Shown: piece after piece, positions 36,014-45,260 of the stretch
Position numbering within the stretch: the first letter of the stretch is position 1
How the letters are laid out: each line of letters opens with the position of its first letter
From: Chryseobacterium sp. BLS98
Lineage (GTDB): Bacteria > Bacteroidota > Bacteroidia > Flavobacteriales > Weeksellaceae
Assembly (NCBI RefSeq): GCF_001045445.1
Contig: NZ_LFNF01000002.1
Span: 992,001-1,056,000 of the forward strand
Direction: 5' to 3'
DNA: 64,000 nt
Made by a program: the position numbers and the translations under genes
Notes under the pieces: generated by a model
Told to the model about the DNA's origin: nothing
The model's input: only the letters and a program-made list of their open reading frames with translations
Database searches by the model: none

Positions 36014-36259
36014 GGGATCAGTTTGGTGCAAAATTCTTTATTTCATTCCTTGAATACTCCCAATATCTTATTAAATTTTAAAGTTGTTTAGTTAAATTTA
36101 TTGTAAAAAATCACCTGACTGTGAGAATATTTCTAAAAAACATTTAATATCTAATTTAAATACATGTTGATCTCTAAAAAATAGGTATTAGACTTTTCTT
36201 AAATGTTTTTTCCTGAATTTAGTTAGATATTCTTTAAAACTATTCTAGTTACATTTTCG

Positions 36260-36267
36260 TATTTTTG
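36260..36267 (+). promoter_or_regulatory. -7 element of the ABC-F gene
   Basis: TATTTTTG, 39 nt before the ATG at 36307. A TTG at 36265 inside it opens the frame earlier but would be untranscribed. Confidence 0.45.
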
Positions 36268-36306
36268 CAGTTCGATTCAAAATCAATATCAAACTCTTAT
36301 ATTCCA

Positions 36307-38196
36307 ATGAATTACGTTTCTGCAGAAAATCTTACTAAATCTTACGGTATCAAAGTTTTGTTTAAAGACATCTCTTTTCACATCAATGAAGGGGATAAAA
36401 TAGCTATTGTTGCCAAAAACGGAAGCGGAAAATCGACCCTGCTGAAAATATTAATGGGGAAAGAAATTGCAGACAGCGGTACTGTGGTGATTAATAAAGA
36501 TATTCAGGTAGTCCTGTTTGATCAGGAGATCGACTACAACCCGGAGCTTACGATTAATGAGTTTATGATGACTTTGGATTCTGAACCGATCCTTGCTCTT
36601 AAAAATTACCATAAATCCCTTCATTCAACAGATGATGCTTTTATTGAAAAAGCCCTGAACGATATGGAAGCTCACAAGGCCTGGGATCTGGAAAACGAAA
36701 TGAAGCAAATCCTTTCCCAGCTGAAGATTACGGATCTTGATGCCAAAATGGGAACCCTGTCCGGAGGTCAGGTAAAACGTGTTGCCCTGGCAAAGCTTTT
36801 AACCGAAACCAGAGCGGAACATAAGCATACGCTTCTTATTATGGATGAGCCTACCAACCACCTGGATGTGGAAATGGTAGAATGGCTTGAAAATTATCTG
36901 ACCAAAGCAAAAATAACTTTGCTGCTGGTAACCCACGACCGTTATTTCTTAGACAGTGTCTGTGATATTATCTGGGAAATGGAAGATCAGAATCTTTATC
37001 TTCATAACGGATCTTATGCAACATACCTGGAAAATAAAATGATCCGTGAAGATAATATGAGTGCAACCATTGACAAGGCGAATAACCTTTACAGAAAGGA
37101 ACTGGAGTGGATGCGCAGACAACCTAAAGCACGTACTACAAAATCAAAAAGCAGGATTGATGCTTTCTACGAAACTGAAAAAGTAGCTAAAACCGACACC
37201 CGGAAACAGGGACTTGAATTGGATTTTGAAATGAAACGTCTGGGGAATAAAATCCTCGAACTGAAAAATATTGATAAAAGTTTCGGAGATAAAGTATTAT
37301 TGAAAGATTTCAGTTATCAGTTCCAGCGTGGAGAAAAAGTGGGAATCGTAGGCAAAAACGGAGTTGGAAAATCTACATTACTCAATATCATCCAGGGTTA
37401 TGAAAAATTTGACAAAGGAGAGATTGAAACAGGAGAAACCATCTCTTTCGGATATTTTTCACAAAAGGGATTGAAATATAAAGAAGATGAGCGAGTTATA
37501 GATTTCATCAAGGAAATTGCAGAATTTTATCCTCTTGCCAACGGAAAAAGCCTTTCTGCATCCCAGTTTTTAAGGCTCTTCCTGTTTGACGACCAGACGC
37601 AGTATTCTCCTATTTCAAAACTATCCGGTGGAGAGAAAAGAAGGCTGCACCTGATGTATATTCTTTATCAGAATCCTAATTTCCTGATCTTTGACGAACC
37701 TACGAATGATCTTGACCTTCCGACACTGACTGTTCTTGAAAATTTCCTTCAGCAATTTCAGGGCTCGCTGATTATTGTGTCGCACGACAGATATTTCATG
37801 GACAGAATTGTAGACCATATCCTGGCTTTTGAAGGAAATGGAAAGATTAAAGATTTTGTAGGCAATTTCTCAGAATACAGAGAAGCGAAAAGCCGCGAGG
37901 ATGCTTTGGAGAAAAATACTGTTTCCAAACCGGAACCCGTTAAAGAAATCATTGCAACTCCTGAAGCTTCTCCGGTTTCTTCAAAAAAAAGAAAAATGTC
38001 CTTTAAAGAACAAAGGGAACTTGAAACGATAGAAAAAGAAATGCCTGAACTGGAACAGCAGCGTTCTAAGATCATGGATCAGCTTAATAATGAAACGGAT
38101 TATGAAAAAGTGGCCAAACTTTCTGCCGAACTGGAAGCTGTTTCTGAAAAGCTCGAAGAATATGAGATGAGATGGCTGGAGCTTCAGGAAATATAA
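36307..38196 (+). CDS. ABC-F family ATPase (Uup-like)
   Basis: 629 aa, no membrane segments. Two ABC domains: Walker A GKNGSGKSTL with signature LSGGQVKRVALAKLL and DEPTNHLD; then GKNGVGKSTL with LSGGEKRRLHLM and FDEPTNDLD. The P-site linker between them contains WMRRQPKARTTKSKSR, and the long C-terminal coiled coil (about 530-629) is of the Uup type. ABC-F proteins act on ribosomes. The housekeeping Uup-like class fits better than antibiotic-resistance ABC-F, but this is not certain. Confidence 0.92.
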   Translation: MNYVSAENLTKSYGIKVLFKDISFHINEGDKIAIVAKNGSGKSTLLKILMGKEIADSGTVVINKDIQVVLFDQEIDYNPELTINEFMMTLDSEPILALKNYHKSLHSTDDAFIEKALNDMEAHKAWDLENEMKQILSQLKITDLDAKMGTLSGGQVKRVALAKLLTETRAEHKHTLLIMDEPTNHLDVEMVEWLENYLTKAKITLLLVTHDRYFLDSVCDIIWEMEDQNLYLHNGSYATYLENKMIREDNMSATIDKANNLYRKELEWMRRQPKARTTKSKSRIDAFYETEKVAKTDTRKQGLELDFEMKRLGNKILELKNIDKSFGDKVLLKDFSYQFQRGEKVGIVGKNGVGKSTLLNIIQGYEKFDKGEIETGETISFGYFSQKGLKYKEDERVIDFIKEIAEFYPLANGKSLSASQFLRLFLFDDQTQYSPISKLSGGEKRRLHLMYILYQNPNFLIFDEPTNDLDLPTLTVLENFLQQFQGSLIIVSHDRYFMDRIVDHILAFEGNGKIKDFVGNFSEYREAKSREDALEKNTVSKPEPVKEIIATPEASPVSSKKRKMSFKEQRELETIEKEMPELEQQRSKIMDQLNNETDYEKVAKLSAELEAVSEKLEEYEMRWLELQEI

Positions 38197-38317
38197 TTGA
38201 GTGAGCGGGTTTGAGAGTAGGAGTGTTGTAGCGTTAATGTGTTATAGCGTTTTAGAAAAAATACTTTATTTAAAGCTCTAAAACTCTCCCACTCTCAAAC
38301 CCTCAAACTCTCCTACC
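38197..38317. repeat. Intergenic inverted repeat and word-repeat tract
   Basis: GGGTTTGAGAGTAGGAG (38207-38223) is an inverted repeat of CTCCCACTCTCAAACCC (38286-38302), 17 bp with one mismatch. It flanks GTTGTAGCG/GTTATAGCG words, with further CTCAAACTCTCC copies up to 38317. It lies between convergent gene ends. Confidence 0.65.
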
Positions 38318-39373
38318 TTATAAATACACTATTTTCCCTTCTTTCGAACTCTCCAGGGATGCATCAATGATTTTCATGTTCTGAACCACTTCCCTTCCCT
38401 GGGACGGCAACGCATACCCAAAAACGATATATTCATAGATCTGCTGGTAGTAATTCATATAATTCCCAGCCTCACTGGAAGTAAGGATTCTTTCGGTTTC
38501 TGAATTTTCATTTAAGAAATTTAAAATGCCGTCTGTTCCTTGTAAAGGCTCTGTCCATTCTGTACCATAGACCGGTATTGCTCCAGCTACCAGTTCGTTT
38601 TCCTGATTATCAGTTCGCTCCTGAAGAAAACTCCCTTTCTCCCCGTGAATGGCATACGCATAATGGGCTTCTTTGGTGAAAACAGATGATTTCAGTCTCA
38701 CTCTCAGGTTATTTTTATAGTACAGCAAAATTTCAAAATAATCGTTTGCGTATTCTTCTCCTTTCATGGAAAAGACATCGGCAAAAAGTTTCTCAGGATA
38801 TCCAAAATACTGTACCGCCTGATCCACTAGGTGAGCTCCAAGATCATGAAGAGATCCCGAACCTGTCTGCTGCGGATTTTCTTTATGCTGTTTTCCGCTG
38901 GGTGTGGTACGGAATCTGTCGAAACGGATCTCTGCTTCTTTTATTTTGCCTAATTTTCCATCGTTCAATATTTTATGAACCTGCAGAAAATCACGGTCGA
39001 ATCTTCTGTTTTGGTAAACACTTAAAAACAGTCCTTTTTGTTCTGCAAGCTCAACCAGTTCTTCTGCTTCTGAAACACTAACCGTAAACGGTTTCTCAAC
39101 AATGATGTTTTTTCCTGCTTCCAGTGCCATTTTTGCATATTCATAATGGGTTTGTACAGGCGTATTGATGATCACCAGCTCAATATCTGCATTCTGAAGC
39201 ATCTCTTCTACCGAACGGTAAATGGTAGCTTCCGGATATTTTTCTTTTGATTCTTCTTTGCTTCTCTCTACTATAGCTGCTATAAAAAATCCGGGATGCT
39301 CTTTTAAAAAAGGGGCATGAAATACTTTACCGCTCATTCCAAAGGCACAAAGTCCTGCTTTTACCAATTGCAT
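38318..39373 (-). CDS. Gfo/Idh/MocA family oxidoreductase
   Basis: 351 aa, cytosolic. N-terminal Rossmann domain with AGLCAFGMSGKVFHAPFL, then IINTPVQTHYEYAKMALEAG and the family lysine in IVEKPF. C-terminal alpha/beta domain with SGSLHDLGAHLVDQAV. NAD(P)-dependent sugar or inositol dehydrogenase-like; substrate unknown. The ATG at 39373 is preferred to one 6 codons earlier. Confidence 0.9.
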   Translation of the reverse strand: MQLVKAGLCAFGMSGKVFHAPFLKEHPGFFIAAIVERSKEESKEKYPEATIYRSVEEMLQNADIELVIINTPVQTHYEYAKMALEAGKNIIVEKPFTVSVSEAEELVELAEQKGLFLSVYQNRRFDRDFLQVHKILNDGKLGKIKEAEIRFDRFRTTPSGKQHKENPQQTGSGSLHDLGAHLVDQAVQYFGYPEKLFADVFSMKGEEYANDYFEILLYYKNNLRVRLKSSVFTKEAHYAYAIHGEKGSFLQERTDNQENELVAGAIPVYGTEWTEPLQGTDGILNFLNENSETERILTSSEAGNYMNYYQQIYEYIVFGYALPSQGREVVQNMKIIDASLESSKEGKIVYL

Positions 39374-39557
39374 ATGTATAATTTTTAACAAATATATTCA
39401 ATAATCTGCAGTTAGAAAGCTTTAGAAAAAATCAGTGTTTACCTCCTCAATAAAATATGACAAAAATCATTTTATTATTTTTATTAATTCTAAATTAGTC
39501 CTTTGCAAAATTCTTACTTTTGCCGCATTATTTAAAACTAGTCTACATAAAAATAAA

Positions 39558-41831
39558 ATGAATAAACAGCTTGTAACTTTAGGATTTTTACTGGGTACCT
39601 TGTCTCTAAGTGCTCAATTGAAAAATATTGAGGCCGATACTATCAGAACCCAAACGATTGAAGACATTAATCTTCATAAAACCGGAAATCCAAATCAGGC
39701 AAGAACTTTATCCACAAAGTCCAGCCTTACGGTGATGGAAAATCCTCAGGCTATTTCTATTGTAACTCATGAAATTATTGAGCAGCAGCAGGCGAAACAA
39801 CTAAGCGATGTGCTTCAGAATGTAAATGGAATGTACATTACTTCATCCAGAGGGAATTCTCAGGACAGTTTTGGGGGCCGTGGTTTCATTTTAGGAAATG
39901 ATAATATTTTTAAAAACGGAGCAAGAATTAACAGTGGTGTTTTTCCTGAAGTAAGCGGTCTGGAAAGGGTTGAAGTACTGAAAGGAGCCAACGCCATGCT
40001 GTACGGAAATACAGCTGCAGGCGGAATTATTAATATGATTACCAAGAAACCTAAGTTTAATTTTGGCGGAAATATAGGATTAAACGGCGGAAGCTGGAAT
40101 TCTTATAAACCGACCGTTGATATTTATGGACCTCTATCCAAAAACATTGCCTTTAGGGTAAACGGTGCTTATGAATATGCCGAAAGCTTCAGAGATGTTG
40201 TAGAATCTGAAAAGTATTACTTCAATCCTTCATTTTTATTTAACCTTAGTCCGAAATCACAGCTAATTGTAGAGGCAGATTATCTTAAGAATAATTTCAC
40301 TCCTGATTTCGGGATTGGTTCTATCACCAATACTGACAAAAGCTATTCCATGAACAATTTATTGTCAAGAAACGCTTTTTTAGGTACGGACTGGCAGTAT
40401 CAAAATGTAGAGCAGTTATCTACGAATGTAACATTTATCCACCAGTTCAGTGAAAAATGGTCTTTAAATGCTACCGCATCTTATCAAAACTATACCAAGG
40501 ACTATTTCTCAACGGAAAGGGTGCAGTGGGAATATGCAGGTAACCGTTTGGCATGGAAAAGACCTCTGAACAGAACTTATAATGAACAAAATTATACTTC
40601 ATTACAGGCCAACATCAATGGAGAGTTCAATACGGGAAGTATAAACCATAAAGTTTTAATCGGGGCTGATGCAGATTATGGATTGGCAGATTCATATACC
40701 TATTACGATCCTACCATTGCTGATCCGAAAAAAGCAGTCTACGGAAGCTCTTTCCTATTCGGTACAAATGGGAATCCTAACGGACTTGTTTATTTAGATG
40801 ATCCATCTACATGGGCAGGAGGCACAATGCCAACTTCGGAACATGTAGCAAAATTTGAGCGTTCAAGGATTCCTACGCAGAGGATAGGAGTATATGCTCA
40901 GGATTTCATTAGTATTTCAAAGCAATTTAAAGTACTTGCTGGCTTAAGATGGTCCTATGTAGAAAACAAAAGCACCAGAAAAGAAAACTTTAAGGATAAT
41001 ACCCAGCCCGATGTTCCTTTTTCAAGCTCATCAGATATGGCAGTATCACCTAAAGCAGGGGTAATATATATGCCAAATGATAATTTATCAGTATTCGCAA
41101 CCTATACCAACTCCTTCTCCAATAATGTAGGTTCAGATAGAAATAATCCAACTCAAACTCTTAAACCTACTTATATTGACCAATATGAAGTAGGGGCAAA
41201 GAAAAATCTCTGGAATAATGCTTTAGCGGTAAATCTTACTGTTTATCAGATATTATACAAAAATTACTATCAGGTTGCATTAAATGATGCAGGGGTTCAA
41301 ATAGATCCAAACGGGCTTTTAAAAGATTTTGCCGGAAAAATGAGAAGCCGTGGTGTGGAACTGGATATTACAGGAAATCCTACTGAGAACTTATCTATTA
41401 TAGGAGGATTCTCTTACAACAATTCGGTATATCTGGACACTCCTGAAGATGTTGGGTATGTAGAAAATCAAAGACTTGTAAGAACCCCGGCTACAACTGC
41501 CAATGCTTCAATATTTTACAAATTCACCAGATTTGCTAAAGGCTTAAAAATAGGGGCTGGAGCTTACTTCATCGGTGACAGGATTGCAGGATGGAACGAT
41601 ACCAAAAAGGGAAGTAACAGTTTAGCAGCCAGAAACGGGGTAAGCAGAATGTTTGAGCTAAAAGATTACACCACTGTAACGGTATCCGTAGGCTACGAAT
41701 GGAAGAAATTCTCTATCCAGGGGAAAGTGGGTAACCTGTTTGATGTTGAGAACTATAACGTGCACGAAAATTATTCAGTTAACCCAATTACACCAAGAAA
41801 CTATTATTTTACATTAACGTACAAACTCTAG
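39558..41831 (+). CDS. TonB-dependent siderophore receptor
   Basis: 757 aa. Signal peptide MNKQLVTLGFLLGTLSLSAQ, a plug domain (about 55-180; MENPQAISIVTHEIIEQQQ, FGGRGFILGNDNIFKNG, RVEVLKGANAMLYGNTAAGG), then a 22-strand-type barrel ending in LTYKL. It imports ferric siderophores with TonB energy (family knowledge). The ATG at 39558 gives the signal peptide; the frame opens 41 codons earlier but through non-signal sequence that includes a TACTTTTG element at 39515-39522. A PepSY protein follows, a common partner in iron uptake. Confidence 0.93.
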   Translation: MNKQLVTLGFLLGTLSLSAQLKNIEADTIRTQTIEDINLHKTGNPNQARTLSTKSSLTVMENPQAISIVTHEIIEQQQAKQLSDVLQNVNGMYITSSRGNSQDSFGGRGFILGNDNIFKNGARINSGVFPEVSGLERVEVLKGANAMLYGNTAAGGIINMITKKPKFNFGGNIGLNGGSWNSYKPTVDIYGPLSKNIAFRVNGAYEYAESFRDVVESEKYYFNPSFLFNLSPKSQLIVEADYLKNNFTPDFGIGSITNTDKSYSMNNLLSRNAFLGTDWQYQNVEQLSTNVTFIHQFSEKWSLNATASYQNYTKDYFSTERVQWEYAGNRLAWKRPLNRTYNEQNYTSLQANINGEFNTGSINHKVLIGADADYGLADSYTYYDPTIADPKKAVYGSSFLFGTNGNPNGLVYLDDPSTWAGGTMPTSEHVAKFERSRIPTQRIGVYAQDFISISKQFKVLAGLRWSYVENKSTRKENFKDNTQPDVPFSSSSDMAVSPKAGVIYMPNDNLSVFATYTNSFSNNVGSDRNNPTQTLKPTYIDQYEVGAKKNLWNNALAVNLTVYQILYKNYYQVALNDAGVQIDPNGLLKDFAGKMRSRGVELDITGNPTENLSIIGGFSYNNSVYLDTPEDVGYVENQRLVRTPATTANASIFYKFTRFAKGLKIGAGAYFIGDRIAGWNDTKKGSNSLAARNGVSRMFELKDYTTVTVSVGYEWKKFSIQGKVGNLFDVENYNVHENYSVNPITPRNYYFTLTYKL

Positions 41832-41854
41832 AATTAAATATAATTTCAGTATTC

Positions 41855-41890
41855 AAAGTGGAAACTGCATTGCTGCAGCTTCCGCTTTTT
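41855..41890 (+). terminator. Hairpin between siderophore receptor and PepSY gene
   Basis: A 14-bp stem (41855-41868 with 41875-41888) with two mismatches and a T-run. It probably ends or attenuates the receptor transcript before the PepSY gene. Confidence 0.75.
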
Positions 41891-41913
41891 GAATTATAAA
41901 ACAAATATACAAT

Positions 41914-42429
41914 ATGGATAAGATCAAAGACACAAGAAGTTTCATGAGAATTACTCACCGTTATCTGGGATATTTTCTTGCCGGAATAATGGCTGTGTAT
42001 GCATTGAGCGGAGTTTTACTTGTTTACAGGGATACAGATTTTCTTAAGAATGAGAAAAAATATGATAAAACGCTTGCCGTTAACCTTTCAGAAAAAGAGC
42101 TTGGAAAAGAACTGAAAATTAAAGGTCTCGAAGTAGAGAAAACGGAAGGCACCGTTCTTCATTTTAAGCAGGGAACTTATGACGCTTCCACCGGAAAGGC
42201 AAAATATTCAAAAAAAGAACTTCCTTTTGTACTGGACAAGATGGTAAAACTTCATAAATCGCAGTCAAAAGAAACTTTATCTCCCCTGAATACATTTTTC
42301 GGGATTGCTTTATTTTTCTTTGTCATTTCAAGTTTCTGGATGTTTAATCCTAAAACAAAAGCTTTCAAACGTGGAATAAAATTCACTATTGCAGGCCTTA
42401 TTATTTCGGTGATTCTTTTATTGATATAA
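41914..42429 (+). CDS. PepSY-associated membrane protein
   Basis: 171 aa. An N-terminal PepSY-TM helix (about 12-40; THRYLGYFLAGIMAVYALSG), a soluble periplasmic loop (about 45-120), and two C-terminal membrane segments (about 125-145 and 150-171). The family is often linked to siderophore receptors, perhaps as a ferric reductase component (inference). 82 nt after the receptor, with a hairpin between them. Confidence 0.85.
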   Translation: MDKIKDTRSFMRITHRYLGYFLAGIMAVYALSGVLLVYRDTDFLKNEKKYDKTLAVNLSEKELGKELKIKGLEVEKTEGTVLHFKQGTYDASTGKAKYSKKELPFVLDKMVKLHKSQSKETLSPLNTFFGIALFFFVISSFWMFNPKTKAFKRGIKFTIAGLIISVILLLI

Positions 42430-42589
42430 ATTGCAGTATTAGCAAAAAAAAGACGAAATAATTCACATTTCAATCATACTAAAATTAACAGTTTTTCTGA
42501 GTTTTTATCTAAAATTAAGAAGTCTGGCACATTTATTGTCTTTTCTCTATTCAATTAATAGTACCATTTAATTATTAAAATAATAAATT

Positions 42590-43180
42590 ATGAAAAAACT
42601 AATTTTTGCAGGGATATTGGCAGCAACAGGTTTGACAGCAACTGCTAACGCTCAGATTCAAAAAGGTAACTGGATGGTAGGTACCAGTCTCTTATCAAGT
42701 AACTTCGGTTTGAATACAGGTGGTGGTTATGATATTGCACTACAGCCTAAAGCAGCTTATTTTGTAAATGATAACGTAGCAGTAGGTGGATATGTAGATT
42801 TAGGTATTAAAAAAGTTACCAACGGATCACCAACTGATTTTACTTATGGGGTTGGTGCTTTGGGACGTTACTTCCTATCACCGGGAGAGAAAGGTGTTGA
42901 CAATTTACTTCACCACGGAAGATGGTTCCTTGAAGGAAATGTTGGTATCGGAGGTAGATCTGTTGAAAACGGAGACTCTACAACCGGTTTAGATTTCGGT
43001 GCAGGTCCGGGTTATTCTTATTTTATTACTCCGAACATTGGTTTGGAAGGTCTAGTAAAATATAGAGGTAGAGCAGGATTTGGTAGCGAAGGTTTAAACT
43101 CTAATATTACTTTCAACGTAGGATTCAGTCTTTACTTCCCTACTTCAAAGGCTAAAGAAGTAGCTAATGATTTAAAATAA
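42590..43180 (+). CDS. Small outer-membrane beta-barrel protein (porin-family-like)
   Basis: 196 aa. Signal peptide with AATGLTATANAQ, then Gly-rich amphipathic strands (GGGYDIALQPKAAYFV, AVGGYVDLGIKKV, WFLEGNVGIGG) consistent with an eight-stranded OmpW/OmpX-like barrel. Probably abundant, judging by its own promoter region and strong terminator. Function unknown. Confidence 0.85.
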   Translation: MKKLIFAGILAATGLTATANAQIQKGNWMVGTSLLSSNFGLNTGGGYDIALQPKAAYFVNDNVAVGGYVDLGIKKVTNGSPTDFTYGVGALGRYFLSPGEKGVDNLLHHGRWFLEGNVGIGGRSVENGDSTTGLDFGAGPGYSYFITPNIGLEGLVKYRGRAGFGSEGLNSNITFNVGFSLYFPTSKAKEVANDLK

Positions 43181-43210
43181 TCACTTACTCCTTTACTTAA
43201 ATAAAAAATG

Positions 43211-43245
43211 AAATCGCCCTGAAAAATTTTTCGGGGCGATTTTCG
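43211..43245 (+). terminator. Terminator after the beta-barrel gene
   Basis: A long stem AAATCGCCC...GGGCGATTT extended by GAAAAA/TTTTTC, then TTT. Confidence 0.9.
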
Positions 43246-43281
43246 TACAAATTAAAACTAAACTATAAAAAATCAAATAAA

Positions 43282-43917
43282 TCACGTATTAGGTTGTGGC
43301 GTATATCTCAGGTAAGGTTTTATTTCAGTAACCCCTTTCGGAAATATTTTTCTCGCATCTTCGGTAGAAATAGCAGGAGGTACAATAACATCCTCGCCAT
43401 TTTCCCAGTTGACAGGAGTGGCCACTTTATATGAATCAACCAGCTGAAGAGAATCCAGAACTCTCAGAATTTCGTTGAAATTTCTTCCTGTAGAAGCCGG
43501 GTAAGTAATAATTAATCTTACCTTTTTATCCGGATCAATGATCAGTAATGAACGCACGGTGGCTGTAGCTGAAGCATTCGGATGAATAAAGTCATACAAT
43601 TCCGAAATGCGTCTGTCTTTATCTGCTATAATAGGAAACTGCACCTCCGTATTCTGGGTTTCATTAATATCTTTAATCCAGTTCTGATGGTCTTCTACCC
43701 CATCCACACTTAAAGCAATAACCTTTGTTCCCCTTTTATCAAATTCTGACTTCAGTTTCGAGGTGTAACCCAGCTCCGTAGTACATACAGGTGTATAATC
43801 TGCAGGATGGGAAAATAAAATCCCCCAGGAATCACCTAAAAATTCATGAAACTTAATATCACCTAAAGACGTTTCTGCCTGAAAGTCCGGTGCTGTATCT
43901 CCGAGTTTGATTGACAT
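43282..43917 (-). CDS. 1-Cys peroxiredoxin (Prx6-type)
   Basis: 211 aa. The peroxidatic Cys lies in DYTPVCTTE (about residue 45), preceded by FSHPA. Prx6-type C-terminal domain with ITYPASTGRNFNEILRVLD and the segment IKPYLRYTPQP. Reduces peroxides in the cytosol. Its promoter, TAAATTTG at 43947-43940 on the minus strand, is embedded in a perfect palindrome, implying repression, perhaps by an Rrf2-type or redox regulator. Confidence 0.94.
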   Translation of the reverse strand: MSIKLGDTAPDFQAETSLGDIKFHEFLGDSWGILFSHPADYTPVCTTELGYTSKLKSEFDKRGTKVIALSVDGVEDHQNWIKDINETQNTEVQFPIIADKDRRISELYDFIHPNASATATVRSLLIIDPDKKVRLIITYPASTGRNFNEILRVLDSLQLVDSYKVATPVNWENGEDVIVPPAISTEDARKIFPKGVTEIKPYLRYTPQPNT

Positions 43918-43933
43918 AATATTTCGCTTTGTT

Positions 43934-43954
43934 AGTCTACAAATTTAGTAGACT
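43934..43954 (-). promoter_or_regulatory. Palindromic operator over the peroxiredoxin -7 box
   Basis: AGTCTAC (43934-43940), 7 nt, GTAGACT (43948-43954): a perfect 7+7 inverted repeat. On the minus strand it frames TAAATTTG, the -7 promoter element, 23 nt before the peroxiredoxin ATG. Position and symmetry are those of a repressor site. It could also affect the divergent MscS gene. Confidence 0.7.
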
Positions 43955-44012
43955 TTTTGAAACTGGCAAAATTTTTGTTGAAAATTTACCTATATTTAAT
44001 AAATTTTTTTTC

Positions 44013-44897
44013 ATGCAGAACAATGGATACAGCTACGTAGATGTCATTTACAGGGTTTTGGAAAGCTGGTATATGAGGTTTGCCGAGCTTACACCGAAAC
44101 TTATCGTCGGAATTTTAGTCTTTTCTTTTTTCCTTATTACCAGTAAGTACTTGAGTTTAGGCGCCGTAAAATTATTTCATAAATTTTTCCCGAAAAGCCA
44201 GAAGGAAAGTTCTCTGGTTACTTTAATAAGTGTATTCAGGTTCCTGATTATGATGATGGGAACTTTTATCGCGCTCGAAATCATGGGCTTCAGCGGTTTC
44301 CTTTGGAAGTTTATCGGAAGTTTAGGGGTAGCAGGGGTCATTGCAGGGGTTGCCTTAAAAGATCTGGTATCCAGTATTTTTTCAGGAATGCTCATCGGGA
44401 TCGATAAGGCATTTAAAATAGGAGATTATATAACTATAGGTAATCATTCCGGTACAGTTCAGGAAATAGGCTTTTTAACGACAAAGATTATTACCGATGA
44501 CGGGAAAAAAGCCTACATACCCAATCAGGTTATTTTCAATGCTCCGTTTTATAATATTACAGCATCACCGCAGAGAAGGATTATTTTGAATTTTGAGATC
44601 CCGGCAGATGAAGATATCACCACAGCGCAAAAAGGAATGCTGGACGTTATTAAAAATATGGACAATGTGGACAGGCTGGATAGCTCAGAAGTCATTTTCA
44701 CCGACTTGAAACAGGGCAATTTCAATCTTCAGGCTAAATTCTGGATGAAAATTGGTGCCAATATCGTTCAGGTAAAAAGTGAAGCTTATCTGAAGATCAA
44801 GCAGCGCCTGGATGCTGATAATATACAGCTGGTAACACCAACAAGCATCAATATTACGAATGGAGAAACTCTTCCGGTTGAAAATCAGGATAAATAA
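44013..44897 (+). CDS. Small-conductance mechanosensitive channel (MscS family)
   Basis: 294 aa. Three membrane segments (about 23-45, 65-90 and 95-120). The pore helix GVAGVIAGVALKDLVSSIFSG corresponds to TM3 of MscS, followed by the beta domain KIGDYITIGNHSGTVQEIGF and VIFNAPFYNIT. It opens on membrane tension to release solutes. The ATG at 44013 is preferred; 28 codons upstream would extend into the peroxiredoxin promoter region. Confidence 0.92.
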   Translation: MQNNGYSYVDVIYRVLESWYMRFAELTPKLIVGILVFSFFLITSKYLSLGAVKLFHKFFPKSQKESSLVTLISVFRFLIMMMGTFIALEIMGFSGFLWKFIGSLGVAGVIAGVALKDLVSSIFSGMLIGIDKAFKIGDYITIGNHSGTVQEIGFLTTKIITDDGKKAYIPNQVIFNAPFYNITASPQRRIILNFEIPADEDITTAQKGMLDVIKNMDNVDRLDSSEVIFTDLKQGNFNLQAKFWMKIGANIVQVKSEAYLKIKQRLDADNIQLVTPTSINITNGETLPVENQDK

Positions 44898-44903
44898 AAA
44901 TAT

Positions 44904-44932
44904 AAACCGCTTTCCTAAGCGGTTTTTTTATG
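44904..44932 (+). terminator. Terminator after the MscS gene
   Basis: AAACCGCTT/AAGCGGTTT stem with a 4-nt loop and seven T residues. Confidence 0.9.
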
Positions 44933-45000
44933 TTTTAAATTCAGGCTGCGTCTCTGGTAACAGAACCATGGAAGCCAAGAGAAAAAATTTAAACACAAAA

Positions 45001-45034
45001 GTTTTTTTGACACTTAAGTTTTTTTGACACTTAA
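45001..45034. repeat. 17-bp perfect tandem repeat, two copies
   Basis: GTTTTTTTGACACTTAA at 45001-45017 is repeated exactly at 45018-45034, with a decayed third copy after it. It lies in a 363-nt spacer (44898-45260) that otherwise holds two terminators and words like CTAAAGTGACCTAAAGT and no ORF. Confidence 0.85.
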
Positions 45035-45205
45035 GTTATTTTTAAGTTAAATAAATTGAGCATAGAAAGTACACTTAATTTTTTTAAGAAAATCTTTGAT
45101 TTTTCTGATTATGCGATCTGATTGTTTTCAGGATAGTAAAACTTTAAAACTAAAGTGACCTAAAGTATTTAACATTAAAAAGCTTTTGGACCTTTGTGAT
45201 AAAAA

Positions 45206-45238
45206 AAGAAAAACCGTTTCAATTGTTGAAACGGTTTT
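45206..45238 (-). terminator. Terminator of sucC
   Basis: AAAACCGTTTCAA/TTGAAACGGTTTT 13-bp stem, then a T-rich tail on the minus strand, 22 nt past the sucC stop. Confidence 0.9.
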
Positions 45239-45260
45239 CCTTATTATTTAAAAGTTCAGC

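Noticed and set aside
36265..36306. TTG start for the ABC-F protein
   Set aside because: The TTG lies inside the -7 promoter element, and the ATG at 36307 gives the normal N-terminus.
39435..39557. Longer N-terminus of the siderophore receptor
   Set aside because: It would precede the signal peptide and includes the likely promoter element.
45001..45034. CRISPR array
   Set aside because: Only two directly abutting copies without spacers; it is a tandem repeat. No CRISPR or cas genes anywhere in the window.
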